From positions 1 to 11,341 of the forward strand of contig JAHZNX010000042.1 in assembly GCA_020028375.1 (NCBI GenBank): a stretch of DNA of 11,341 bases, given 5' to 3'. Under the pieces are notes generated by a model that worked only from the letters and a program-made list of their open reading frames with translations, was not told the DNA's origin and did not search any database. A program made the position numbers and the translations under genes. Positions within the stretch are counted from its first letter, which is position 1. Each line of letters begins with the position of its first letter. The DNA comes from Betaproteobacteria bacterium. Lineage in GTDB: Bacteria > Pseudomonadota > Gammaproteobacteria > Burkholderiales > SG8-41. Below are positions 5,762-11,341 of the stretch, piece after piece.

Positions 5762-5842
5762 GGCGTAAAGCGTGAGGCGTGAGGCGAGAAAAGCGTTTCG
5801 TAGCAAGTGATTCTGCCTGACGCCTGACACCTAACGCCTCAT
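5758..5842. repeat. Inverted array of 7-base GTnAGGC units between guaB and guaA
   Basis: The left arm reads GTGAGGC, GTAAAGC, GTGAGGC, GTGAGGC (5758-5785). The right arm carries the complementary units GCCTGAC, GCCTGAC, ACCTAAC, GCCTCAT (5815-5842). A 29-base unrelated stretch separates them. The arms can pair imperfectly into a long hairpin. The first unit contains the guaB stop codon, and the last ends five bases before the guaA ATG. No T-run follows, so it is not a standard terminator. I recall similar GCGTnAGG-type runs as common in intergenic regions of betaproteobacteria; function unknown. Confidence 0.75.
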
Positions 5843-5847
5843 GATTC

Positions 5848-7413
5848 ATGCAGCACGAAAAGATCCTCATCCTCGATTTCGGCGCGCAGTACACACAGCT
5901 GATCGCGCGCCGCGTGCGTGAATCCCATGTCTATTGCGAGATCCAACCGTACGATGTGGACGACGGGTTCATTCGCGCCTTCAAGCCACGCGGCATCATC
6001 CTCTCCGGGGGCCCCGAGTCCGTATGGGAAGGCGGCACCCCGCGCGCGCCGCAGGCGGTATTCGACCTGGGCGTGCCGGTCCTCGGCATTTGCTATGGCA
6101 TGCAGACCATGGCGGCCCAGCTCGGCGGCAAGGTTGAAATGGGTAAGGTGCGGGAGTTCGGCTACGCGGAGGTCCGCGCGCGCGGCCACTCGGCCCTGCT
6201 CAAGGACATACAGGATCGCGTCTCCGCCGAGGGGCACGGCCTGCTCGACGTCTGGATGAGCCACGGCGACAAGGTCAACGAGCTGCCGCGGGGCTTCAAG
6301 ACGATCGCTTCGAGCGCCGATTGCCCCGTCGCCGGCATGGCCGACGAGTCGCGCAAGTTCTACGGAGTGCAGTTCCACCCCGAGGTCACGCATACCCCGC
6401 AGGGTAAAGCGATACTCAAGCGCTTCGTGCTCCAGATCTGCGGCCTGTCCGGGGACTGGAGCATGCCGAACTTCATCGAGGAGGCCGTCGGCCGCGTGCG
6501 CTCGGAAGTCGGCTCCGAGGAAGTGGTGCTGGGCCTCTCGGGCGGCGTGGACTCGTCGGTGGCGGCGGCGCTCATCCACAAGGCGATCGGCGAGCAGCTC
6601 ACCTGCGTGTTCGTGGACCACGGGCTGCTGCGGCTCAACGAGGCCGATCAGGTGATGAACACCTTTTCCGGAAAGCTCGGCGCAAAGGTGATCCACGTGG
6701 ACGCGCGCGAGCAGTTCTTGCGTCACCTGAAGGGCGTGGCCGACCCCGAGGACAAGCGCAGGATCATCGGGCGCGAGTTCATCGAAGTATTCCAGCGCGA
6801 GGCCTCGCGCCTGCCGAAGGTCAAGTGGCTTGCCCAGGGCACCATCTATCCCGACGTCATCGAGTCGGCCGGGGCGAAAACCCGGAAGGCGCACAGCATC
6901 AAGTCGCACCACAACGTCGGCGGGCTGCCGGATACGCTGCACCTCAAGCTGCTCGAGCCGCTGCGCGAATTGTTCAAGGACGAAGTGCGCGAAGTGGGGG
7001 TGGCTCTCGGACTGCCGCGCGAAATCGTGTTCCGTCACCCGTTTCCCGGGCCGGGCCTGGGAGTGCGCATACTGGGCGAGGTGAAGAGCGAATACGCGGA
7101 CCTGTTGCGGCGCGCGGACGCGATCTTCATCGACGAATTGCAGGCGTCGGGGTGGTACGACAAGACCGCCCAGGCCTTTGCCGTGTTCATCCCGGTGAAA
7201 TCGGTGGGTGTCATGGGCGATGGCCGCACCTACGAGTACGTGGTCGCCCTGCGTGCGGTGCAGACCACGGATTTCATGACCGCGCAATGGGCGGAACTGC
7301 CGCACGGGCTGCTGTCAAAGGTTGCGAACCGCATCATCAATGAGGTGCGGGGCATCAATCGCGTGGTCTACGACATTTCGAGCAAGCCGCCCGCCACCAT
7401 CGAATGGGAATGA
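5848..7413 (+). CDS. guaA: GMP synthase (glutamine-hydrolysing)
   Basis: Converts XMP to GMP with ATP and glutamine, completing the branch opened by GuaB. The 521 residues are close to the E. coli length (525). The N-terminal class I glutamine amidotransferase domain has its triad C82 (GICYGMQ), H177 and E179 (FHPEV). The ATP pyrophosphatase domain starts near 207 with the P-loop SGGVDSS (231-237), and the C-terminal dimerisation and XMP-binding domain ends in the typical KPPATIEWE. The ATG at 5848 gives the family N-terminus (KILILDFGAQYTQLIARRVRE), but no Shine-Dalgarno sequence is visible, since the heptad array occupies the upstream bases. The TGA stop overlaps the tadA ATG (ATGA). Confidence 0.98.
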   Translation: MQHEKILILDFGAQYTQLIARRVRESHVYCEIQPYDVDDGFIRAFKPRGIILSGGPESVWEGGTPRAPQAVFDLGVPVLGICYGMQTMAAQLGGKVEMGKVREFGYAEVRARGHSALLKDIQDRVSAEGHGLLDVWMSHGDKVNELPRGFKTIASSADCPVAGMADESRKFYGVQFHPEVTHTPQGKAILKRFVLQICGLSGDWSMPNFIEEAVGRVRSEVGSEEVVLGLSGGVDSSVAAALIHKAIGEQLTCVFVDHGLLRLNEADQVMNTFSGKLGAKVIHVDAREQFLRHLKGVADPEDKRRIIGREFIEVFQREASRLPKVKWLAQGTIYPDVIESAGAKTRKAHSIKSHHNVGGLPDTLHLKLLEPLRELFKDEVREVGVALGLPREIVFRHPFPGPGLGVRILGEVKSEYADLLRRADAIFIDELQASGWYDKTAQAFAVFIPVKSVGVMGDGRTYEYVVALRAVQTTDFMTAQWAELPHGLLSKVANRIINEVRGINRVVYDISSKPPATIEWE

Positions 7414-7874
7414 GCGACGAGACGTTCATGCGCGAGGCGCTTGCCATGGCGAAGCTCGCGGCGGAAGCGGGCGAGGTGCCGGTGGGCGCCGTGCTGGTGA
7501 GGGAAGGTGCGGTCGTCGGGCGCGGCTACAACCGGCCGGTAACGGGAAAGGACCCGACCGCTCATGCGGAAGTGCTGGCATTGCGCGACGCGGCGGAGCA
7601 TATCGGCAATTACCGGCTGGGCGAATGCGAGCTGTATGTCACGCTGGAGCCGTGCGCGATGTGCGCGGGCGCGATCATGCACGCACGGGTGAGCCGGGTG
7701 GTCTTCGGAGCAGCCGACCCCAAGTCCGGGGCGTGCGGCAGCGTCGTGGACCTGTTCGCGGAAAATCGCCTCAACCACCACGCCACGGTCACGGGCGGCG
7801 TGATGGCGGAGGAAGCCGCGAGCCTGCTGCAGGAGTTCTTCGGGGCGCGCAGGAAGGCCATGCGCCATGCCTAG
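7410..7874 (+). CDS. tadA: tRNA-specific adenosine deaminase
   Basis: Deaminates A34 of tRNA-Arg(ACG) to inosine, so one tRNA reads CGU, CGC and CGA. Cytoplasmic, normally a homodimer. The zinc-dependent cytidine-deaminase-fold motifs are complete: HAE with H52 and proton shuttle E54, and PCAMC with zinc ligands C82 and C85. The GAADPKSGACGS segment (100-111) is also typical of TadA. The 154 residues are slightly shorter than E. coli TadA. The ATG at 7410 overlaps the guaA stop (ATGA) and suggests translational coupling; another ATG at 7404 in the same frame would add two residues. Last 8 bases overlap the next gene. tadA after guaA is a purine-operon neighbour, not a purine enzyme. Confidence 0.96.
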   Translation: MSDETFMREALAMAKLAAEAGEVPVGAVLVREGAVVGRGYNRPVTGKDPTAHAEVLALRDAAEHIGNYRLGECELYVTLEPCAMCAGAIMHARVSRVVFGAADPKSGACGSVVDLFAENRLNHHATVTGGVMAEEAASLLQEFFGARRKAMRHA

Positions 7875-8349
7875 ACTTGACATTAGTATCAGTCTTCAGC
7901 GACTTGATCTATTGGATGAAAATGGAAAGCTCATCACGCGCTATTCCATCTCGTCCGCCAAGAACGGTGTGGGAGAGGCGAACGGCAGCTTCTGCACGCC
8001 GCGCGGCCGCCACATCATCCGCGCCAAGATCGGGGCGGGGCAGCCGTTCAACACGGTGTTCGTCGAGCGGCGCGCGACCGGAGAGGTCTATTCGCCGGAT
8101 CTCGGCCGCGAGTTCCCGGGACGGGACTGGATTCTCACTCGCATCCTCTGGCTATCGGGCTGCGAGCGGGGATACAACCGCATGGGCCCCGTGGACACCA
8201 TGCGCCGCGCGATCTATATCCACGGCAGTCCGGATACCGCTGACATGGGCAAGCCGGGTTCGCGCGGATGCATCCGGATGCGCAATCGCGACATCGTTGA
8301 GCTGTTCGACCTGGTGCCGTTCGGTACCCCAGTAGATATCCGGGAATAG
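7867..8349 (+). CDS. YkuD-fold L,D-transpeptidase, without visible signal peptide
   Basis: L,D-transpeptidases of this fold form 3-3 crosslinks in peptidoglycan or attach proteins to it, in the periplasm. The catalytic motif is present: H119 (IYIHGS), then SRGCIRM with nucleophile C135 and R137. The strand TPRGR (44-48) also fits. The YkuD domain fills nearly the whole 160 residues. The N-terminus (MPRLDISISLQRLDLLDENG) is already the first domain strand, so there is no signal peptide, membrane segment or LysM domain, and export is unexplained. The start is well defined: AGGAAGG at 7851-7857, nine bases ahead of an ATG overlapping tadA by 8 bases. The first 22 codons are only about 39% GC by hand count, far below the neighbours. 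Substrate unknown; not assigned to a named Ldt. Confidence 0.88.
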   Translation: MPRLDISISLQRLDLLDENGKLITRYSISSAKNGVGEANGSFCTPRGRHIIRAKIGAGQPFNTVFVERRATGEVYSPDLGREFPGRDWILTRILWLSGCERGYNRMGPVDTMRRAIYIHGSPDTADMGKPGSRGCIRMRNRDIVELFDLVPFGTPVDIRE

Positions 8350-8368
8350 CCGGCCTTTGCCGCGCGCC

Positions 8369-8389
8369 CGATCTTGCATTGCCAGATCG
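8369..8389. repeat. Small hairpin after the L,D-transpeptidase gene
   Basis: CGATCT (8369-8374) pairs with AGATCG (8384-8389) around a 9-base loop, 20 bases after the stop of the transpeptidase. The stem is short and no T-run follows, so it is at best a weak 3'-end structure of the operon transcript. Confidence 0.35.
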
Positions 8390-8420
8390 AGCATTGTTCT
8401 CGTAACTCATTGTCTATAAG

Positions 8421-8445
8421 CCGGTTCGGGTAATTCACGAACCGG
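8421..8445. promoter_or_regulatory. Perfect inverted repeat upstream of the FabG-like gene
   Basis: CCGGTTCG (8421-8428) and CGAACCGG (8438-8445) are perfect 8-base arms around a 9-base loop. Outer arms CATTGT (8408-8413) and ACAATG (8447-8452) extend the symmetry with unequal spacing. No T-run follows, so it is more likely an operator or mRNA end structure than an intrinsic terminator. It ends about 30 bases before the putative extended -10 of the next gene. Confidence 0.45.
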
Positions 8446-8476
8446 AACAATGACATTATTGTGCGTTGCGAAATGG

Positions 8477-8485
8477 TGGTATAGT
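8477..8485 (+). promoter_or_regulatory. Candidate extended -10 promoter of the FabG-like gene
   Basis: TGG directly precedes TATAGT (8480-8485), giving the TGn-TATAnT form that works with a poor -35 box; none better than weak is found 15-18 bases upstream. A transcript from near 8491 would carry AGAGGG (8503-8508) about 10 bases before the ATG at 8519. Confidence 0.5.
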
Positions 8486-8518
8486 GGCCCAACTTTTTGC
8501 CAAGAGGGTCATTTGCTC

Positions 8519-9355
8519 ATGGCTGAGAAACGGCGAAACGGCAGCGGTAACGGCAACGGCGACGCGAGCGGCAACGGGAGAGGGCACAACGGTAACGGGA
8601 ACGGCCATTCGTCAGCCAGGCTGGCGGGCAAGGTGGCCATCATCACCGGAGCCGGCAGGGGTATCGGCTACGCCACGGCGCTCAAGTTCGGCAGGGAAGG
8701 GGCGACCGTCGTCGCCTGCGACATCAATGCCGACCAGGCTCAGCAGGCAGCCCGGGATGTCGCCGAGGCAGGCGGCGAGGCCATGGGCTTCCAGATCGAC
8801 GTCCGGGATCCGAACAGCCTCGCGACGATGGTGGACGCCGTCGTCAAGCGCTACGGGCGCATCGACTGCCTGGTCAACAACGCCGGCATCGTGCAGGACA
8901 GCACGTTGAAGAACATGACCGAGGAGCAGTTCGACAGCGTGATCGAAATCAATCTGAAGGGCGTCTACAACTGCACCAAGGCAGTGGTGGACGTCATGCT
9001 CAAGCAGAGCTCCGGGGTCATTCTCAACGCTTCCTCCATCGTCGGCATCTACGGCAACTTCGGCCAGACCAATTACGCGGCGAGCAAGTTCGGCGTCATC
9101 GGAATGGTCAAGACCTGGGCGCGCGAGCTCGGCCGCAAGGGCATCCGCGCCAATGCCGTGTGCCCGGGATTCGTCTCCACGCCCATCCTCGGCAAGATCC
9201 CGGAGAAGGTGCTGAAGGCGCTGGAGGAGCGCGTACCCCTCGGGCGGCTCGCGCACCCCGAGGAAATCGCCAATATCTTCGCGTTCCTCGCCTCCGACGA
9301 GGCGAGCTACATCAACGGCGCGGTCATCGAAGTAAGCGGCGGTCTCACGCTTTAG
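8519..9355 (+). CDS. FabG-like short-chain dehydrogenase/reductase with Asn-Gly-rich N-terminal tail
   Basis: Classical SDR of the FabG/PhaB type, probably an NADPH-dependent 3-oxoacyl-ACP or acetoacetyl-CoA reductase; the substrate cannot be fixed from sequence. The Rossmann fold shows TGAGRGIG (43-50) and NNAG (120-123). The catalytic set is N145, S173, Y186 and K190 (YAASK), and the C-terminus ends in the family-typical INGAVIEVSGGLTL. Residues 7-31 form a low-complexity tail of Asn, Gly and some Ser, Asp and His, absent from ordinary FabG of about 245 residues. No ATG, GTG or TTG lies between the tail and the domain, so the tail is translated. Start ATG 8519 has AGAGGG upstream; an in-frame ATG at 8450 lies ahead of the promoter. 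Monocistronic by position, ending 12 bases from the convergent lipoprotein gene. Confidence 0.92.
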   Translation: MAEKRRNGSGNGNGDASGNGRGHNGNGNGHSSARLAGKVAIITGAGRGIGYATALKFGREGATVVACDINADQAQQAARDVAEAGGEAMGFQIDVRDPNSLATMVDAVVKRYGRIDCLVNNAGIVQDSTLKNMTEEQFDSVIEINLKGVYNCTKAVVDVMLKQSSGVILNASSIVGIYGNFGQTNYAASKFGVIGMVKTWARELGRKGIRANAVCPGFVSTPILGKIPEKVLKALEERVPLGRLAHPEEIANIFAFLASDEASYINGAVIEVSGGLTL

Positions 9356-9367
9356 GGGCGTGCCCAC

Positions 9368-10864
9368 TCACCGTCTCCAGTGCTCGACATCGAGCACGCG
9401 GATTTTTACCCTTCCCACCCAATCCGTCAGCGGCACCAGGTCCGCCAGGTTCTCGCCCTCGACCAGCTTGATGTGGGTGGCGTCCGCCGCCGCCTGGCCG
9501 AACGTGGGATCCACCACCTGCCAGTTGTCACCGACCAGGCTTTCCGCCCAGCTGTGGTAGAGGAAGCCTTGAAACTGCTCGGAATAGACCAGCCCGTTCA
9601 CCACGCGGGTGGGAATGTCCGAGGCGCGGGCGAGAGCCGTGTAGAGGTAAGCATGTCCCTGGCATTCGGCCTTGCGTTGCTGCAGGACATCGAGCGCCGA
9701 GAACACGTCGATCGGCGCCTTCTCGATATTGAGGTCGAGCCAGCGCAGGATACGAGCGATGCGCTCTTCGCTGGAGGCGCCGCCGCCGATCTCCTCCGCC
9801 AGGCGGCGGACGGATGCAGCGTGGCTCTGGACCGTAATGGAGGGTTGCAGGTAGCGCACGCGCAGCTCCTCCGGCGGCGAGCTGGCGTGCGAATCACCGG
9901 GAGGCACAGCGCGCCCCATCTCGCAGCTGATTTCCTGCCGCGCAGCGGCGCAGCGTTGCCAGGAATCCGACGGCGGCTGGCGGTCGGCGCCGGAGAGCGC
10001 GACGCGCAGCCCTGATACCGCGCGCGGATCGTCGATCGGCCGGTCGGGGCGCACCAGGCTGTATTCCACCAGGCTTTCCTTCTTATTGAGGCTCGCGAGC
10101 GCGAGGTAGCGTGTCGCGGAACCAGAATCCTCCAGGTACGAGATCATCACGCCGCGCATCGCGAGCTCGAACACCGGCCTGCCGTCGGGCTCGATCCAGG
10201 TAGTGACGCGCTGGCCGCGCATGGTAGTTTCGACCTTGAAGGCATTGCCGGTAAAAAGCTCGCTCCGCTCGTAGCCGGCGATGCGCTGGGTCACCTCGGC
10301 AATGGCCTGCGTTTCGCCGCTGTAGACACGATAGGTGTGCTCGCGGCCGATCTCGAGCCCGTGCAGCACCGGATAGAGGGCGATCACGCTGGACGGGTAG
10401 AGCTTTCCTTCCACCGGCAGGCGCTGTTCGTTGGGCGTGCCGCCAGTTACGATGGTCGCCGCAAGCTCGCCGTCGCGCCGGCGCCCGGTGAGCCGCAGTT
10501 CGCTGCCGTCGATGGTGTAGTCGTAGGCGAAATCCACCAGGGTGAGGTCGTCTGCGATGACGTCCCGCGACCTGAGCTGGATTTTCTTCTCGATGCCGAG
10601 AAAGCGCAGCACGAAGGAAGCCTCGGAGCGGATCTCGTAGTGCTCCGTTTCGGCCTCCTTGCGGAGCGTGAAATGCGTGAAGCCGATCTTCTCGCCGTTG
10701 AAGACGATGCCGGTCCAGTACTCGGAGAACGGTAGCTTCGCGAGCTCGTGCCGGATCGCGGGCGCGGGGCCGGCGTCCTTGAAATACGTGCTTGCGCAGC
10801 CGCCGAGGGCGAGCGCGAGCGCGCCCGCCAACCCCGAAACCAGCAAACTTTTCAGCCTGAACAT
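9368..10864 (-). CDS. Lipoprotein with C-terminal transglutaminase-like domain
   Basis: Role unknown. The N-terminus is a lipoprotein signal: Arg3/Lys5, a hydrophobic stretch, and the lipobox LGGC with lipidated C23. Ala24 after the cysteine is not the Asp that would keep it in the inner membrane, so outer-membrane anchoring is likely. Residues about 45-270 look beta-rich and carry no motif I recognise. Residues about 335-460 form a transglutaminase-like (papain-fold) domain with the triad C401 (AECQGHAYLY), H437 (LYHSWAE) and D452 (VDPTFGQ). Such domains act as proteases, amidases or transglutaminases; here the activity is open. Length 498, start ATG at 10864 without a clear Shine-Dalgarno sequence. 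Divergent from the acetyltransferase gene, convergent with the FabG-like gene. Confidence 0.88.
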   Translation of the reverse strand: MFRLKSLLVSGLAGALALALGGCASTYFKDAGPAPAIRHELAKLPFSEYWTGIVFNGEKIGFTHFTLRKEAETEHYEIRSEASFVLRFLGIEKKIQLRSRDVIADDLTLVDFAYDYTIDGSELRLTGRRRDGELAATIVTGGTPNEQRLPVEGKLYPSSVIALYPVLHGLEIGREHTYRVYSGETQAIAEVTQRIAGYERSELFTGNAFKVETTMRGQRVTTWIEPDGRPVFELAMRGVMISYLEDSGSATRYLALASLNKKESLVEYSLVRPDRPIDDPRAVSGLRVALSGADRQPPSDSWQRCAAARQEISCEMGRAVPPGDSHASSPPEELRVRYLQPSITVQSHAASVRRLAEEIGGGASSEERIARILRWLDLNIEKAPIDVFSALDVLQQRKAECQGHAYLYTALARASDIPTRVVNGLVYSEQFQGFLYHSWAESLVGDNWQVVDPTFGQAAADATHIKLVEGENLADLVPLTDWVGRVKIRVLDVEHWRR

Positions 10865-10921
10865 GATCTGCGGTTAAATTCGCTAAATGGTGGCATACTA
10901 ACGCCCAACAGGTGGACTTTC

Positions 10922-10951
10922 GGTGAACGATCCGTGGGAGTTCGTTCCACC
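10922..10951 (+). repeat. Stem-loop in the lipoprotein/acetyltransferase divergent region
   Basis: GGTGAACGA (10922-10930) pairs with TCGTTC-CACC (10942-10951) in nine base pairs with one bulged C and an 11-base loop. GGTGGA (10911-10916) competes for TCCACC (10946-10951), so two mutually exclusive folds are possible. It stands just upstream of a terminator-like hairpin. Confidence 0.4.
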
Positions 10952-10961
10952 GACGCCATTG

Positions 10962-10986
10962 AAACAGCGCCTTAGCGTCTGTTTTT
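10962..10986 (+). terminator. Terminator-like hairpin 22 bases before the acetyltransferase start
   Basis: AAACAGCGC (10962-10970) pairs with GCG-CTGTTT (10975-10984, bulged T10978) around the loop CTTA, and the run continues to five T in a row. It has the form of an intrinsic terminator on the + strand, yet no + strand gene ends here: it would stop only a transcript starting between 10865 and 10960. It may therefore be an attenuator or the end of a small RNA. The stem has 9 bp and moderate GC. Confidence 0.5.
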
Positions 10987-11008
10987 AACGTAAATTGTCA
11001 GGACGCTT

Positions 11009-11341
11009 GTGGCTGAACCGCTTTCTTTCACCGTCAAGCCGGTCTACTGGATCACGTCCCAGAAGGAGGTCAGGGCGATCCGGAGCAAGGTGTTCGTCGA
11101 AGAGCAGGGCGTCCCACCGGATCTCGAGTGGGACGGGCTCGACGAGGCTTCTTACCATGTCCTCGCGTGCTCGCCGGACGGCGCGCCAATCGGCACCGGA
11201 CGGCTCCTGCAGGACGGCCGTATCGGTCGCCTGGCGGTGCTCCTCGAATGGCGGGGCAAGGGAGTCGGCGGCGCGCTGCTGGAGCTCCTGCTCGTCATCG
11301 CCAACAAGATGGGCAACGAGGAAGTCAAGCTGCATGCCCAG
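11009..11341 (+). CDS. GNAT-family N-acetyltransferase, N-terminal part (cut by window edge)
   Basis: Probable acetyl-CoA-dependent acetyltransferase of unknown substrate. 111 codons are present and the frame is open to the last base. Recognisable parts are RSKVFVEEQGVP (about residues 26-37), a segment typical of ElaA/YjcF-like acetyltransferases, then GTGRL (65-69), and the acetyl-CoA pyrophosphate loop within RLAVLLEWRGKGVGGALL (Q/RxxGxG/A type, R82-G87). A proline is usual in the position of the second Leu of AVLLEW. Start GTG at 11009 with CAGGA (10999-11003) five bases upstream is well supported. Divergent from the lipoprotein gene and preceded by the leader hairpins. The missing C-terminus prevents a finer call. 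Confidence 0.85.
   Translation, partial: MAEPLSFTVKPVYWITSQKEVRAIRSKVFVEEQGVPPDLEWDGLDEASYHVLACSPDGAPIGTGRLLQDGRIGRLAVLLEWRGKGVGGALLELLLVIANKMGNEEVKLHAQ

Noticed and set aside
4220..5830. 536-codon open frame antisense to the whole of guaB
   Set aside because: It covers guaB, its promoter and the heptad array, and its product is Arg/His/Asp-rich as expected from the complement of a GC-rich coding frame. No ribosome binding site or family motif.
5758..5842. CRISPR-like array
   Set aside because: Units are 7 bases, contiguous and inverted about a centre; there are no spacers and no cas genes.
5839..7305. 488-codon open frame antisense to guaA
   Set aside because: Codon-bias shadow of guaA with the same composition signature and no recognisable domain.
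8612..9367. 251-codon open frame antisense to the FabG-like gene
   Set aside because: Lies wholly over a clear SDR gene; composition is that of a reverse complement and there is no motif.

Overview
The window reads as ordinary core chromosome of a GC-rich proteobacterium, most likely a betaproteobacterium. This rests on gene content and order (smpB / ratA-ratB / DUF4124 protein / guaB-guaA-tadA), on DksA, SmpB and GuaB sequences of proteobacterial type, and on tRNA genes with encoded CCA ends. I cannot assign a genus. I see no insertion sequence, phage gene, CRISPR array or rRNA.

Left part (1-2210): the C-terminal part of polynucleotide phosphorylase (pnp) runs rightward off the left edge and converges on dksA. 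A strong hairpin between them can end transcription from both sides. dksA is divergent from a tRNA-Arg(TCT)/tRNA-His(GTG) pair. The tRNA promoter has near-consensus boxes and a GC-rich discriminator, the kind of promoter that DksA with ppGpp represses, so a stringent-response regulator sits back to back with a likely target.

Middle (2289-4140): smpB (trans-translation) faces left, divergent from ratA-ratB (START/Coq10-like protein and RnfH-family ubiquitin-fold protein). This is the conserved smpB-ratA-ratB neighbourhood. It is followed by a leftward gene for a small secreted DUF4124 protein. Two short sequences here look like dispersed intergenic repeats, and one has been read through to form the C-terminus of RatA.

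Purine operon (4244-8349): a clear sigma70-type promoter drives guaB (IMP dehydrogenase) and guaA (GMP synthetase), the two steps from IMP to GMP. Then come tadA (tRNA A34 deaminase) and a small YkuD-fold L,D-transpeptidase, joined by 4- and 8-base overlaps. The guaB-guaA gap is filled by an inverted array of 7-base units that leaves guaA without a visible Shine-Dalgarno sequence. The L,D-transpeptidase has its catalytic motif but no export signal.

Right part (8350-11341): a structured intergenic region precedes a FabG-like short-chain dehydrogenase with an unusual Asn-Gly-rich N-terminal tail. It converges, with a 12-base gap, on a 498-residue lipoprotein with a C-terminal transglutaminase-like domain. 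Divergent from that lipoprotein is a GNAT acetyltransferase cut by the right edge, preceded by a stem-loop and a terminator-like hairpin in its leader. Nothing here amounts to a clearly new system. The points most worth a second look are the guaB-guaA heptad array, the signal-less L,D-transpeptidase, the Asn-Gly tail and the leader of the acetyltransferase.
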